A stretch of DNA of 64,000 bases from an uncultured Lachnospiraceae bacterium (GTDB lineage: Bacteria; Bacillota; Clostridia; Lachnospirales; Lachnospiraceae). Below are positions 53,754-63,872 of the stretch, piece after piece (positions within the stretch are counted from its first letter, which is position 1; the number at the start of each line of letters is the position of its first letter). The DNA lies in contig CAMUMG010000002.1 of NCBI GenBank assembly GCA_947089905.1, forward strand, positions 1-64,000, written 5' to 3'. A program made the position numbers and the translations under genes. Under the pieces are notes generated by a model. The model was not told the origin of the DNA, ran no database searches, and saw only the letters and a program-made list of their open reading frames with translations.

Positions 53754-54074
53754 GTGGAAAAACTGATTGATGAAAGAAAAATATCAATAATTTTCAAGGC
53801 ATTTTGTGACGAAAACCGTATTCAGATTTTGAAACAGTTGATAACGGGAGAAAAGTGTGCCTGTGTTCTGTTAGATAATCTGCATATATCACAACCTACG
53901 TTATCACATCATATGAAAATACTTTGTGATTCTGGTATCGTAATTATGAGAAAAGAGCAAAAATGGGCACATTACTCAATCTCTCAAGAGGGAGTTGCAT
54001 ATGCAATCAACTATCTACAATCCCTTACACCAATAAATATTTCTAAAGAAGATAAACCATGTTGTAACAAGTAG
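53754..54074 (+). CDS. ArsR/SmtB family metalloregulator
   Basis: This protein of up to 106 residues is a winged-helix repressor. Residues ALCDENRIQIL-like start of helix, EKCACVLLDNL (Cys-x-Cys in the alpha-3 position used to sense As or Sb in ArsR), SQPTLSHHMKIL (recognition helix), a wing ending WAHYSIS, and a C-terminal PCC. The start is uncertain: GTG at 53754 lies inside the strong ribosome site AAAGGAGGTG (53747-53756), and the next in-frame candidates at proper distance are CTG 53763 and ATT 53766. It is followed by the permease and thioredoxin-like genes and has matching operators before itself and the permease. Confidence 0.88.
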   Translation: MEKLIDERKISIIFKAFCDENRIQILKQLITGEKCACVLLDNLHISQPTLSHHMKILCDSGIVIMRKEQKWAHYSISQEGVAYAINYLQSLTPINISKEDKPCCNK

Positions 54075-54112
54075 CAGTTTTTATGTTCCACATGGTTTAT
54101 AAAAAAGAAAAC

Positions 54113-54132
54113 ATATTGATATATTTCAATAT
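54113..54132. promoter_or_regulatory. ArsR operator 2
   Basis: ATATTGA-N6-TTTCAATAT matches operator 1 at 17 or more of 20 positions and lies 21 bases before the permease start. It suggests separate control of the permease, perhaps by an internal promoter. Confidence 0.65.
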
Positions 54133-54153
54133 TTCTATGAATAGAGGTCTGTT

Positions 54154-55167
54154 ATGAAAATAATAAAAACAGGTTGGGATTTTTTCCAAAACGAAATTCT
54201 AGGTATGCAATGGTTAAACCGTTTAATCGGCAATCTACTTGATACCTGTGGTTTAGATACTAATGGTAAAATAGGAAGGAGTATACAGTTTTTTTTCTAC
54301 GATACAATTAAAATCATGGTACTTTTGGGGGTTTTGATTTTACTTATTTCGTATATTCAAAGTTATTTTCCACAAGAAAGGACAAAAAAGATTCTTGGAA
54401 GATTTCATGGGATCAGAGCAAACATTATTGCTGCTTTACTTGGTACAGTGACACCATTTTGTTCCTGTTCATCAATTCCACTGTTTATTGGCTTTACAAG
54501 TGCTGGATTGCCATTAGGTGTAACATTTTCCTTTTTAATTTCTTCTCCTATGGTTGATCTTGGTTCCCTTGTGCTGTTGATGAGCATATTCGGTTGGAAA
54601 GTTGCAATAACCTATGTTATTTTTGGACTTATAATAGCAGTTGCAGGCGGCACTTTGATTGAAAAGTGGCACCTTGATAACTATGTAGAGGGATTTATAC
54701 GTAATGGAAGTTCTATTGATGTTGTACAAGAGGAACTCCATTTTAAAGATCGTATAAAATACGCATGGGGACAGGTCGTATCTACCACAAAAAAAGTTTT
54801 CTTATATATTTTAGTAGGTGTTGCTATTGGTGCGTTTATCCATAACTGGATACCTGAAAATTTTATTGTAGGTGTTCTTGGAACGGGCAATCCTTTAGGC
54901 GTTATTATTGCTACAGTTGCAGGCATTCCCATGTATGCAGACATTTTTGGAACAATTCCCATTGCCGAAGCATTATTAGCAAAAGGTGCACAACTTGGGG
55001 TAGTTTTATCTTTTATGATGGGAGTAACAACCTTGTCTTTACCTTCTATGATTATGTTGCGTAAGGCTGTTAAGCCTAAGTTGCTTGTTATTTTTATTGC
55101 AATCTGTACTACTGGTATTATTCTTGTTGGTTATTTCTTCAATGCAATTCAATATCTACTTGTATAG
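54154..55167 (+). CDS. permease of the YraQ/UPF0718 (ArsP-like) family
   Basis: This 337-residue membrane protein has about 8 helices. The conserved cysteine motif PFCSCSSIPLF sits in an early helix (near residue 108), and SSPMVDLGS follows, as in DUF318 permeases. ArsP members export methylated arsenicals; others handle unknown cargo. Operator 2 and an ArsR gene upstream favour a metalloid or thiol-related efflux role. AGAGGT precedes the ATG. Confidence 0.88.
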   Translation: MKIIKTGWDFFQNEILGMQWLNRLIGNLLDTCGLDTNGKIGRSIQFFFYDTIKIMVLLGVLILLISYIQSYFPQERTKKILGRFHGIRANIIAALLGTVTPFCSCSSIPLFIGFTSAGLPLGVTFSFLISSPMVDLGSLVLLMSIFGWKVAITYVIFGLIIAVAGGTLIEKWHLDNYVEGFIRNGSSIDVVQEELHFKDRIKYAWGQVVSTTKKVFLYILVGVAIGAFIHNWIPENFIVGVLGTGNPLGVIIATVAGIPMYADIFGTIPIAEALLAKGAQLGVVLSFMMGVTTLSLPSMIMLRKAVKPKLLVIFIAICTTGIILVGYFFNAIQYLLV

Positions 55168-55218
55168 GTTGTATGAAGAAATCAAAAATAAATCAAATTA
55201 TATGGAGGTAAATTTATT

Positions 55219-55587
55219 ATGGCACTGTTTGGAAAAAGGAAAGAGGAAAAAAAAGTCCCTATTTGTGATTGTAACTCCGACTATCCTATATCCGAAGAAA
55301 CAGAAAAGACAAGAGAATGTTATTCTAAAGTACAAGAAGATATTTGTTGTATCAAAGTCTTAGGATTGGGTTGTGTGTCCTGTCATACACTATATGAAAA
55401 TGCAAAGGAAGCTGTTCAAAGAATGGAGCTTATGGTAGAAGTAGAGTATGTAACTGATTTACAAAAAGTCATGGGATATGGTGTAATGAGTATGCCTGCA
55501 CTTGTCGTAAATGAAAAAGTAGTGTCTATGGGGAAAGTATTGAAGTCTTCTGATATAGAAAAGTTATTGCATAATTTAAGCTTCTAA
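55219..55587 (+). CDS. thioredoxin-like redox-active disulfide protein
   Basis: This 122-residue protein has a variable Lys/Cys-containing N-terminus (ICDCNSD) and a small thioredoxin fold (about 45-122) with active site GCVSC and cis-Pro loop SMPALVVN. It resembles the TM0996/MTH895 group, which often follows YraQ-type permeases and ArsR regulators. It may deliver or reduce the permease's cargo. ATG has TGGAGG upstream. Confidence 0.85.
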   Translation: MALFGKRKEEKKVPICDCNSDYPISEETEKTRECYSKVQEDICCIKVLGLGCVSCHTLYENAKEAVQRMELMVEVEYVTDLQKVMGYGVMSMPALVVNEKVVSMGKVLKSSDIEKLLHNLSF

Positions 55588-55689
55588 AGTAGTTTTAGTG
55601 AAAAGACAAATATGAGTAATGAGTTGTCCAAATGTAAAAGTTTATGTTTGTTCAAAAAACTGGATACGTATATTTAATGATAATAAAAA

Positions 55690-55717
55690 GGAATGACAGT
55701 ATATTATCTGTCATTCC
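55690..55717. terminator. bidirectional terminator
   Basis: GGAATGACAG (55690-55699) pairs with CTGTCATTCC (55708-55717) around an 8-base loop, with A and T tracts outside. It separates the convergent thioredoxin-like gene and prs. Confidence 0.85.
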
Positions 55718-55725
55718 CTTCTTTT

Positions 55726-56910
55726 CTATAAAAGAATTCCGTTATTTTCTTTATATTTTGCTACAATAGTCTGAATTCGATCGGTAGGACTTAATAGACT
55801 ACTAATGGATCCATCATGGTTTAGCGTATCAATAAGAAGAGCAATATATTTACTAATATCTGCATTGATATAATATGGTCTTTCTAACAGTTGTGGTGGC
55901 TGATAGATTAAATTTGTAGTAATGATTCGATAGATCAATCCTTCCTCATAAGCACGGTCAAACTTTTCTAATCCATTTGTAAACAGTCCAAAGGTAGAGC
56001 AGACAAAGATTCTTCCAGCATTCCGCTTTTTTAATTCCTTTGTAGTATCGATAATACTGTCACCAGAAGAAATCATATCATCCAAAATTACGACATCTTT
56101 ACCGCAGATATCCGAACCTAAAAATTCATGAGTTACAATCGGATTTTTTCCGTCTACTATTCTGGTATAATCTCTTCTCTTATAAAACATACCCATATCT
56201 AACCCTAAGACATTGGCAAAGTAAACCGCACGACTCATTGCCCCTTCATCTGGACTGACTATCATCATATGATCGGAATCAATAGTAAGATCGGGAATAT
56301 TTCGAAGTAGAGCTTTAATAAACTGATAAGTTGGCATAACTGTTTCAAAACTTTTAAGAGGAATTGCATTTTGTACACGTGGATCATGTGCGTCAAAGGT
56401 AATAATACTTTCTACTCCCATATTGGTCAGTTCCTGAAGAGCAAGTGCACAGTCTAAAGATTCTCTGGAGCTGCGTTTATGCTGTCTGCTCTCATATAAG
56501 AATGGCATAATAACTGTGATTCGTCTTGCCTTTCCTCCTAGAGCAGAGATGATCCGCTTTAAATCTTGATAGTGATCGTCAGGTGACATATGGTTTAAAT
56601 TTCCACAGACAGAATAAGTTAAGCTATAATTACAAACATCTACTAGGATATAAATATCATCACCACGCACAGACTGTTTCACAATTCCTTTTGCTTCACC
56701 AGAACCAAACCTTGGACAGGAAGATTCAATTAAGTAATTATCTCTACTGTATCCTTCAAATGCCAAAGTAGACGACTGAAGGGCAGAACGCGATTTTCTC
56801 CAAGATACAATATAATCATTGACTTTCTGCCCCATTTTTCGACTACTTTCCAGAGCAATAATTCCAAGTGTACCTACAGGTAGGTTTTGAAATAAACTTT
56901 CTTGCGGCAT
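55726..56910 (-). CDS. prs: ribose-phosphate pyrophosphokinase (long form)
   Basis: This 394-residue PRPP synthase homologue makes PRPP from ribose 5-phosphate and ATP. Motifs: MPFLYESRQHKR (ATP loop, near residue 135), TFDAHDPRVQN (divalent metal site), VSPDEGAM, and the PRPP-binding VVILDDMISSGDS. About 75 residues longer than the usual 315, mainly at the N-terminus and C-terminus, as in several Lachnospiraceae copies. GGAGG precedes the ATG. Confidence 0.9.
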   Translation of the reverse strand: MPQESLFQNLPVGTLGIIALESSRKMGQKVNDYIVSWRKSRSALQSSTLAFEGYSRDNYLIESSCPRFGSGEAKGIVKQSVRGDDIYILVDVCNYSLTYSVCGNLNHMSPDDHYQDLKRIISALGGKARRITVIMPFLYESRQHKRSSRESLDCALALQELTNMGVESIITFDAHDPRVQNAIPLKSFETVMPTYQFIKALLRNIPDLTIDSDHMMIVSPDEGAMSRAVYFANVLGLDMGMFYKRRDYTRIVDGKNPIVTHEFLGSDICGKDVVILDDMISSGDSIIDTTKELKKRNAGRIFVCSTFGLFTNGLEKFDRAYEEGLIYRIITTNLIYQPPQLLERPYYINADISKYIALLIDTLNHDGSISSLLSPTDRIQTIVAKYKENNGILL

Positions 56911-57014
56911 ATTTTTTCCTCCAGTATAATAGTATAATAATCATTAGTATGTGCTTTATTTAAAAATTTATCGATGTAAGTATATGTTTATCATATCCTG
57001 ATTTTAGAGTAGCG

Positions 57015-58013
57015 TCAAGTGGTTACTAATTGCTTTAAAATTCGAATATCCTTGCCGAATAGTCTTAAAAGTGTATAATTGCTACTTAATCTGGAAAGAA
57101 TTCGTTCACTGTAAGTAGAACCTATCTGTTGCAAAGATAAATTAGAGGAAATAATTGTAGAATTCTTTTTCAAATACCGTTCATTGATACATAAATAAAA
57201 TTGAGAATTGATAAAAGAATTACTCAATTCTGTTCCAAGATCATCAATAATTAAAAGATCACAATCTAAAATATTTTCAAATTGGCTTTCATAATCTTCT
57301 TGAACTCTTCTATCTCTATCAAAACTATAACATTCTAAAATATGAAATAATTCAAATGCGGTTAAGTAAATAACAGTATATCCCCTCGATAACAATTCTC
57401 CAGCAATACAATGTGAAAGAAATGTTTTTCCAACACCTGTATTTCCGTAAATCACTAAATTTTCTCCTGAAGTTTCAAAGTTTAAAATAAAATTTTTTAC
57501 CTTTCCCATAACAGTCTTTATATTAGCAAAAGGAGTAAGACCTGTGACCGGATCAGGAGTATCATTATTATAATAGGAATAACGAAAATTTTTAAAATTT
57601 TCTGAAACAATGATATCTTTGACATTGGACTGCGAATAGATCAAATCAACAACTGCCTGTTTAAAACAATGACATTTTTCTTTACCGATGTATCCAGTAT
57701 CCTGACAATCTGGACAAAAATAAACTGGTTCAAGATAATTGACAGGATATCCATAGGAAGAAAGAACAGCAAGTTTTTTCTTTGATAGGATTTCATTTTT
57801 TTGTGCCAACTGATTCAATTCTTCTGGATGCCCTAAAAGAGATGCTTTTGCACTACGAACAGAACCTTCCCGAATTTTTTGATCAAGTTCTGAAAGTTCA
57901 GGTATCTTTGCATAAACTTCCTGCTTTCTCCGTTCTAAATCATTTCGGCTTTGCAGTCTGCGTCTATCATACTCTTTTAAAATACGTTGATATTGATAAT
58001 TTTTTAATGGCAT
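57015..58013 (-). CDS. DnaC/DnaI-like helicase loader ATPase
   Basis: This 332-residue protein has an N-terminal helical part with a zinc-ribbon-like CPDCQDTG...CHC (about 100-118) and an AAA+ domain (about 165-320): Walker A GNTGVGKT, Walker B LLIIDDLGTE, and a C-terminal arginine near SERILSRLSS. It loads the replicative helicase DnaB. It lies 12 bases after a DnaD-type protein on the same strand; DnaD/DnaI pairs act together in initiation and restart. Confidence 0.9.
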   Translation of the reverse strand: MPLKNYQYQRILKEYDRRRLQSRNDLERRKQEVYAKIPELSELDQKIREGSVRSAKASLLGHPEELNQLAQKNEILSKKKLAVLSSYGYPVNYLEPVYFCPDCQDTGYIGKEKCHCFKQAVVDLIYSQSNVKDIIVSENFKNFRYSYYNNDTPDPVTGLTPFANIKTVMGKVKNFILNFETSGENLVIYGNTGVGKTFLSHCIAGELLSRGYTVIYLTAFELFHILECYSFDRDRRVQEDYESQFENILDCDLLIIDDLGTELSNSFINSQFYLCINERYLKKNSTIISSNLSLQQIGSTYSERILSRLSSNYTLLRLFGKDIRILKQLVTT

Positions 58014-58025
58014 AACAGTCCCCTT

Positions 58026-59069
58026 TTAATTCCCCTTGTTTAATAATTGACGTTCTAAGTTAAGGAAATCCTCTTCAGTATATTGACGCTGCGGAAAGGC
58101 ATTAAACTTGTTTACAGAAGGAGTTCTTCCTGTCTTTTTTGGTTCTCTGCTTGCAGCAACAGAAGAACGTTTGGCGTGTTCGATATCGAGAACTTCTACA
58201 TCTTTAAGCGTTTTTACTCCATGACGATACCAACTTTCTAAAATACCATTAGCATATTTAAAATCTGGTTTTCCGGCACCAAGAAGTGCCCGTTTACATG
58301 CCTCTGTAATTAAAGGAATTTCAAATTTATATGTGTTAAGCCAACATAGAATAAACTCCTTTTCTGCATCTCCCGGCATCCTATTTAATCCAAATGCACG
58401 ATTGACAGCCTGATAACCTGTATTATAGAGCATAGAAGCATGTTCCGCTTTTTCTACTGTATCAATTCCCTGCTTTGCCCAAGAGAGAGCAACACTCTCA
58501 ATATAACTGGCGTTCTTTTTATTCATAGAAATACAATAGTCATATAAATGAAGGATGAGATCAGAAGAAAATTCAAGTCCTTCATATAAATAAAGAACTA
58601 ATTGGATATCACTTGGTCGAAGCAGACGATCCAAATAGCGTTCTACAGCGTTTAACAGAAACTGTACATCTCCTAATTCCTTTAACTTTGCAATCTGAGC
58701 ATCTGAGTATTTTGGACGATGAAACTCTTGAGTTTTTTCTGGAGGAGTTGTTTCTTGGTTTTGTGCCTTTTGGATAACTGGATTTAAAATTGTGATACCG
58801 GTGATATCGCCAGTATTTTCCTTCGAGAGAGAAAGAAGTTGTTTTTCTTCCCAGTAACGTAGAGCACGCAGGATATCCTTCTCCGTTTCATCGAGTTTTT
58901 CTGCAATCTGGGAGATAGAAAGTTCTTCACTCGATCCGTTAAAACGCAGCAGATATAAATACACCTTGACAAAAGTACCATTTGCAGAGGGCATATAATG
59001 ATCGATAAAATCATTGGGCAAGATGGTAACTTCTGGACGGAATTCATTGGAAAGATTTATATTGCTCAT
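58026..59069 (-). CDS. DnaD-domain replication protein
   Basis: This 347-residue protein has a winged-helix N-terminus (about 1-105) and two DnaB/DnaD-type helical domains (about 125-215 and 220-300) with an ESWYRHGVKTLKDVE-like segment marking the second. A basic C-terminal tail follows. It recruits the helicase loader encoded directly downstream. The ATG at 59069 follows GGAGG by 6 bases, favoured over a start 10 codons upstream. Confidence 0.86.
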   Translation of the reverse strand: MSNINLSNEFRPEVTILPNDFIDHYMPSANGTFVKVYLYLLRFNGSSEELSISQIAEKLDETEKDILRALRYWEEKQLLSLSKENTGDITGITILNPVIQKAQNQETTPPEKTQEFHRPKYSDAQIAKLKELGDVQFLLNAVERYLDRLLRPSDIQLVLYLYEGLEFSSDLILHLYDYCISMNKKNASYIESVALSWAKQGIDTVEKAEHASMLYNTGYQAVNRAFGLNRMPGDAEKEFILCWLNTYKFEIPLITEACKRALLGAGKPDFKYANGILESWYRHGVKTLKDVEVLDIEHAKRSSVAASREPKKTGRTPSVNKFNAFPQRQYTEEDFLNLERQLLNKGN

Positions 59070-59202
59070 CAGATTCCTCCATTCGGCTTCCTTCAACAAA
59101 ATCGGCAGCCGTTTCAGCGATAACGTGATTGTAACATATTTTACACAACTTGAAAATAGAATAATTTGCCTTGATGAGCAAAAATATTGACCTAGGAGTT
59201 AC

Positions 59203-60594
59203 TTAACTTCCAAGTAAAGATTCTCCTACCATGACAATATCTCCTGCTCCCATTGTAATCACGAGATCATCACTAATACAATGGCTTAGTAAAAAATTTT
59301 CAATTTCATCAAAGCATGGAAAATAGTAAACATCGGTTCCTAGTTCTTTGAGTTTATCACATAGATCTTTTGAGGAAATATCTCCCGGATTGGCTTCTCT
59401 GGCTGCATAGATATCTGCTAAAACGACATGATCGGAAAGAGAGAGTGCCTGTGCCGTTTCCTGTAAAAACTGTTTTGTTCTTGAGTATGTATGAGGTTGA
59501 AAAACACACCAAATGTCATGATGTGGGTACTGTTTGGCAGCGGTTAAAGTAGCACGAATTTCGGATGGATGGTGGGCATAATCATCTACAATCGTCACCC
59601 CGTCAATCACCCCTTTTATTTGAAAACGACGTTCTGTCCCTGTATAAGAGGCAAGTGCTCTTTGAATGGAAATAAAAGAAACACCAAGGGAATCCGCAAG
59701 AGCTATAGCAGCAAGGGAATTGGAGATATTATGAAGTCCAATTATGTTTAACTGAATTCTTCCAAGAAGTTGGTTATAATGATAGCAATTATAACTACCA
59801 TGACCATAATTGTCATATAAAATATCAGAGGCAGAGTAATCGTAAGAATTTGAACTTTCGCCAGCAATTCCATATGTAACGACATGACAAGATAGATCAT
59901 CACATAACTGTTGATAATTTTCGATTTCACCATTAATAATTAAATATCCATCTTTTGGAACTTTTTGAGCAAATTGGTGAAATGAATCACGTATCTCTTC
60001 TAAATTGTGAAAAAAATCAAGATGTTCTGCTTCAACATTTAATATAATTTCATGGGTAGGGTAAAATTTCAAAAAACTATTTGTATATTCACAGGATTCA
60101 GCGACAAAATATTCGGACTTTCCCAATCTCATATTTCCACCGATCCAATCTAAGATTCCGCCAACTGCAATAGTAGGATCAAGTTCTGCATCCAAAAGTA
60201 TCATAGAAAGCATAGAGGTAGTTGTAGTTTTTCCATGTGTTCCAGAAATCCCAATGGCATGACGGTAATTTTTCATTAGTTGTCCTAATAGTTCTGCTCG
60301 TTCTAAAACTGGAATTTTCTTTGCTTTAGCAGCAAACAATTCTGGATTTGTTTCTTGTACAGCGGAAGTATAAATAACACAGGCAATATTTTCCGTTAAA
60401 TTAGATACTCGATGTCCATACTCTACATGAATTCCAATTTTCTCTAAATGTTCTGTTACTTTGGAATGTTTGAGATCAGAGCCACTGATAATAAAGCCTT
60501 TTTGATGCAGAAGTTCTGCAAGGGCACTCATACTAATTCCGCCGATTCCGATAAAATGTACATGAACGGGTTCATTAAAATGAATCTGATACAT
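59203..60594 (-). CDS. murC: UDP-N-acetylmuramate--L-alanine ligase
   Basis: This 463-residue Mur ligase adds L-Ala to UDP-MurNAc. It starts MYQIHFNEPVHVHFIGIGGISMS, so the G-x-G-G-x-x-M fingerprint is close to the N-terminus, then ATP loop GTHGKTTTTS (near residue 107). Later motifs EYTNSFL (about 171) and DYAHHPSEI (near 340) follow. The ATG at 60594 follows AGGATAG and matches family start; a start 7 codons upstream lacks a site. Confidence 0.95.
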   Translation of the reverse strand: MYQIHFNEPVHVHFIGIGGISMSALAELLHQKGFIISGSDLKHSKVTEHLEKIGIHVEYGHRVSNLTENIACVIYTSAVQETNPELFAAKAKKIPVLERAELLGQLMKNYRHAIGISGTHGKTTTTSMLSMILLDAELDPTIAVGGILDWIGGNMRLGKSEYFVAESCEYTNSFLKFYPTHEIILNVEAEHLDFFHNLEEIRDSFHQFAQKVPKDGYLIINGEIENYQQLCDDLSCHVVTYGIAGESSNSYDYSASDILYDNYGHGSYNCYHYNQLLGRIQLNIIGLHNISNSLAAIALADSLGVSFISIQRALASYTGTERRFQIKGVIDGVTIVDDYAHHPSEIRATLTAAKQYPHHDIWCVFQPHTYSRTKQFLQETAQALSLSDHVVLADIYAAREANPGDISSKDLCDKLKELGTDVYYFPCFDEIENFLLSHCISDDLVITMGAGDIVMVGESLLGS

Positions 60595-60933
60595 ACTTAC
60601 TATCCTGTTCCCCATAGAATTCTATGGTATGATTTTTGTGAATAGTGTACTCTATTTTTTAAAGAAATACAATATGCAGGTACATAGGAATACAAGATAA
60701 ATAAAACGAAAAAAATAAGAAGAAATTAAGCTTTCATGAATAAATTATTAATTTAGTGAAATGAATACGATACAAATTAAGCAAATGCAAAGTCGTTTTT
60801 TATCATATCATAATAGATTATAAAATATTTGAACAAAAAAAATTTCTTTTCAAAAAAATTTTTGTGAAATATATTCACATTTCCAAAATAAGATGGTATA
60901 ATATACTTATCCTAAACATCAAGAGGTGATAAC
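60595..60933. other. AT-rich spacer before glgC
   Basis: This 339-base region between divergent murC and glgC is very AT-rich. It contains the glgC promoter at 60874-60902. I see no gene, strong hairpin or known riboswitch. The region between 60660 and 60850 has no assigned function. Confidence 0.55.
60874..60902 (+). promoter_or_regulatory. sigma-A promoter of glgC-glgD
   Basis: TTCACA (60874-60879), 17-base spacer, TATAAT (60897-60902), preceded by GG, 32 bases before the GTG start. Confidence 0.65.
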
Positions 60934-62208
60934 GTGATTAAAAAAGAAATGATAGCAATGCTTTTGGCAGGCGGACAAGGTTCAAGACTCGGTGTTTTAA
61001 CATCTGGTGTTGCTAAACCGGCGGTGGCTTTCGGCGGAAAGTATAGAATTATTGATTTTCCGTTAAGTAACTGCATCAATTCAGGGGTAGATACTGTTGG
61101 TGTCCTAACACAGTATCAACCATTAAGACTTAATACACATATTGGAATTGGTATTCCGTGGGATCTCGACCGAAATATTGGAGGTATTTCTATTCTTCCT
61201 CCTTATGAAAAGAGTACAAATGCTGAGTGGTATACTGGAACAGCAAATGCAATTTTTCAGAATCTAAGATATATGGAGCAGTATAATCCTGATTATGTTT
61301 TGATACTTGGTGGAGATCATATATATAAGATGGACTATGAAGTGATGCTTGAGTTCCATAAAGCAAATAATGCAGATATTACTCTAGCAACTATTCCAGT
61401 ACCAATGGAAGAAGCCAGTCGATTTGGTGTAGTTATTACAGATGAGAACAAGAGAATTTTGGAATTTGAAGAAAAGCCTCCTAAGCCACGGAGTAACTTG
61501 GCATCAATGGGTATTTATATCTTTTCATGGAAGATATTAAGAGAAGCATTGATCGATCTTCAAGATCAGCCGGGTTGTGATTTTGGAAAACATATTATTC
61601 CATATTGCCATGAGCGTGGAGATCGTGTATTTGCATATGAGTATAATGGATATTGGAAAGATGTTGGAACTCTTACTTCTTATTGGGAATCCAATATGGA
61701 GCTTATCGATCTAGTTCCTGTATTTAATTTGTATGAAGAGTTTTGGAATATTTATACAAAGAACGATGTTGTACAACCACAATATATTTCACAGGATGCA
61801 GTAATTGATCGCTGTATCATTGGAGAAGGAACTGAAATTTATGGTGAAGTGCATAATTCAGTAATCGGTTCAGGTGTAACCATAGAACCAGGTGCCATTG
61901 TAAGAGATTCTATTATTATGAAATCTACTTCTATCGGAGCTGGAACAAAGATCTATAAGGCGATTATTGCTGAAAATTGTGTTATTGGTTCTGGATGTGA
62001 ATTGGGAGTTGGAGAGGAAGAAACAAATGTACAATTTCCAAAGATCTATACAGATGGACTTGTTACAATTGGAGAAGACTCTGTTATTCCAGATCATGTA
62101 AGGATTGGAAAGAACACAGCAATCAGTGGCGGAACGACATTAGATGATTACCCAAGTGGCTTATTGCCAAGTGGAGAAAGTATAATTAAGGCAGGTGATA
62201 GACGATGA
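60934..62208 (+). CDS. glgC: glucose-1-phosphate adenylyltransferase
   Basis: This 424-residue enzyme makes ADP-glucose for glycogen. It begins with the nucleotide loop [11 protein letters not shown], has [10 protein letters not shown] (metal-binding Asp), EEKPPKPRS and a left-handed beta-helix C-terminal domain (about 290-400, repeated I-I-G-x-G units). GTG start follows AAGAGGTGATAAC. The end overlaps the glgD start (ATGA). Confidence 0.96.
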   Translation: MIKKEMIAMLLAGGQGSRLGVLTSGVAKPAVAFGGKYRIIDFPLSNCINSGVDTVGVLTQYQPLRLNTHIGIGIPWDLDRNIGGISILPPYEKSTNAEWYTGTANAIFQNLRYMEQYNPDYVLILGGDHIYKMDYEVMLEFHKANNADITLATIPVPMEEASRFGVVITDENKRILEFEEKPPKPRSNLASMGIYIFSWKILREALIDLQDQPGCDFGKHIIPYCHERGDRVFAYEYNGYWKDVGTLTSYWESNMELIDLVPVFNLYEEFWNIYTKNDVVQPQYISQDAVIDRCIIGEGTEIYGEVHNSVIGSGVTIEPGAIVRDSIIMKSTSIGAGTKIYKAIIAENCVIGSGCELGVGEEETNVQFPKIYTDGLVTIGEDSVIPDHVRIGKNTAISGGTTLDDYPSGLLPSGESIIKAGDRR

Positions 62209-63326
62209 GAGCAATAGGTATAGTTTTAGCCGGTGGGAACAGTAACAGAATGCGTGAATTGTCAAACAAGAGGGCCATTGCTGCAATGCCGGTGGCAGGG
62301 AGTTTTAGAAGTATCGATTTTGCTCTCAGCAATATGTCAAATTCCCATGTACAAAAGGTTGCCGTTCTGACACAGTATAATTCTCGTTCCTTAAATGAAC
62401 ATTTAAGTTCCGGTAAATGGTGGGATTTTGGAAGAAAGCAGGGAGGATTGTTTGTATTTACTCCTACTATTACGATTGACAATGGTTTTTGGTATCGTGG
62501 TACTGCAGATGCTATCTATCAAAATATTGGATTTTTAAAGAGTAGTCATGAGCCATATGTTGTTATTGTTTCCGGTGATGGTGTGTATAAACTGGATTAT
62601 AATAAAGTTTTAGAGTATCATATTGCAAAAAAAGCAGATATTACTGTTGTTTGCAAACGGTTAGAACCAGATGAAGATTCCAGCCGGTTTGGTGTGATTG
62701 ATGTCGATGAAGATAATAGGATTACTGGTTTTGAAGAGAAGCCATTAGTAGCAAATTCTAGTATGATTTCAACTGGTATTTATGTAATCCGTAGAAGACA
62801 GCTAATTGAATTGATTGAAAAGTCAGCAGTAGAAGAAAGACATGATTTTGTAAGAGATATTTTGGTTCGATATAAGAGTTTAAAGAGACTCTATGCTTAT
62901 GAGATGGATAGTTACTGGAGTAATATTGCCAGTGTAGAGTCTTATTATAAGACAAATATGGATTTCTTAAAGAAGGATATCAGAGATTACTTCTTCCGTC
63001 AGTATCCAGATGTATATTCTAAAGTAGATGATTTGCCACCAGCAAAATATAACGCAGGTGCAGTTGTAAGAAATAGTATGATTTCAAGTGGCTGTATTAT
63101 CAATGGTGTTGTTGAAAATTCTCTACTGTTTAAGAAGGTTTATGTAGGAAATAATTGTACAATTAAAAATTCAATTGTACTTAATGATGTTCATATTGGA
63201 GATAACACATATATTGAAAATTGTATTGTAGAAAGTAGAGACACTCTTCGTTCCAATATGACCTATGTTGGGGAAGAGGGAAATATTAAGATTGTAATTG
63301 AAAAAAATGAACGTTATGTTCTGTAA
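62205..63326 (+). CDS. glgD: GlgD, regulatory subunit of ADP-glucose pyrophosphorylase
   Basis: This 373-residue GlgC paralogue is found in Firmicutes as a non-catalytic partner. It keeps the fold ([13 protein letters not shown]) but the first loop lacks the GQGSRL sequence, and the region of the catalytic Asp reads [11 protein letters not shown] shorter beta-helix follows (about 285-360). It forms the heteromer with GlgC that raises activity. Overlap of 4 bases with glgC implies equal synthesis. Confidence 0.94.
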   Translation: MRAIGIVLAGGNSNRMRELSNKRAIAAMPVAGSFRSIDFALSNMSNSHVQKVAVLTQYNSRSLNEHLSSGKWWDFGRKQGGLFVFTPTITIDNGFWYRGTADAIYQNIGFLKSSHEPYVVIVSGDGVYKLDYNKVLEYHIAKKADITVVCKRLEPDEDSSRFGVIDVDEDNRITGFEEKPLVANSSMISTGIYVIRRRQLIELIEKSAVEERHDFVRDILVRYKSLKRLYAYEMDSYWSNIASVESYYKTNMDFLKKDIRDYFFRQYPDVYSKVDDLPPAKYNAGAVVRNSMISSGCIINGVVENSLLFKKVYVGNNCTIKNSIVLNDVHIGDNTYIENCIVESRDTLRSNMTYVGEEGNIKIVIEKNERYVL

Positions 63327-63374
63327 AACTATAACAACGGAGAAAGCCATTAAATTACTTGGGGGGCTTAGACA

Positions 63375-63671
63375 ATGCAAATAACGGACGTGCGAGTGCG
63401 AAAAGTAAGTAAAGAAGGTAAAATGAAAGCAGTCGTTTCTATTACCCTAGATAATGAATTTGTAGTTCATGATATTAAGATAATCGAGGGTGAGAAGGGT
63501 TTATTTATCGCTATGCCAAGCAGAAAAGCAGGAGATGGCGAATATAGGGATATTGCACATCCAATCAATTCTGAAACAAGAGAACGAATTCAAAAAGTCA
63601 TTTTAGAAAAATATGAAATTGCAGCCCAAAGTGAATCGCAAGAAGGTGAATTACAAGAGGGTGAAGAATAA
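63375..63671 (+). CDS. spoVG: septation regulator SpoVG
   Basis: This 98-residue protein starts [11 protein letters not shown] and contains ALPSR-like [20 protein letters not shown], the SpoVG signature. It is an RNA/DNA-binding regulator of septation, sporulation and surface traits. Unlike many genomes no glmU or purR is adjacent; the neighbours are glgD and a terminator. The C-terminal tail is acidic. A G-rich stretch precedes the ATG. Confidence 0.95.
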   Translation: MQITDVRVRKVSKEGKMKAVVSITLDNEFVVHDIKIIEGEKGLFIAMPSRKAGDGEYRDIAHPINSETRERIQKVILEKYEIAAQSESQEGELQEGEE

Positions 63672-63679
63672 GAAGTAAA

Positions 63680-63733
63680 AACCTCCTGTCTGTTTGATGT
63701 AGTTAAACTGACTTCATTAACAGGCAGGGGGTT
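63680..63733 (+). terminator. terminator after spoVG
   Basis: A stem of about 15 pairs (63680-63694 with 63719-63733, two G-T pairs) with a 24-base loop and a T-rich 3' flank. Confidence 0.75.
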
Positions 63734-63872
63734 CTTTTTATAAATATATGTTTCAGTATTTCCCCTAATATCCTGAAAATTCCTAAAAAAATTCTTTAAA
63801 TTGTCATAAAAATTTAATGAAATTTCTCGAACTTTGTGGTATCCTAAGTTTAATAGGAAAGGAGTTTTAAAC

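Noticed and set aside
60595..60933. Riboswitch or small RNA before glgC
   Set aside because: No stable stem set or known aptamer pattern found by eye; only an ordinary promoter is supported.
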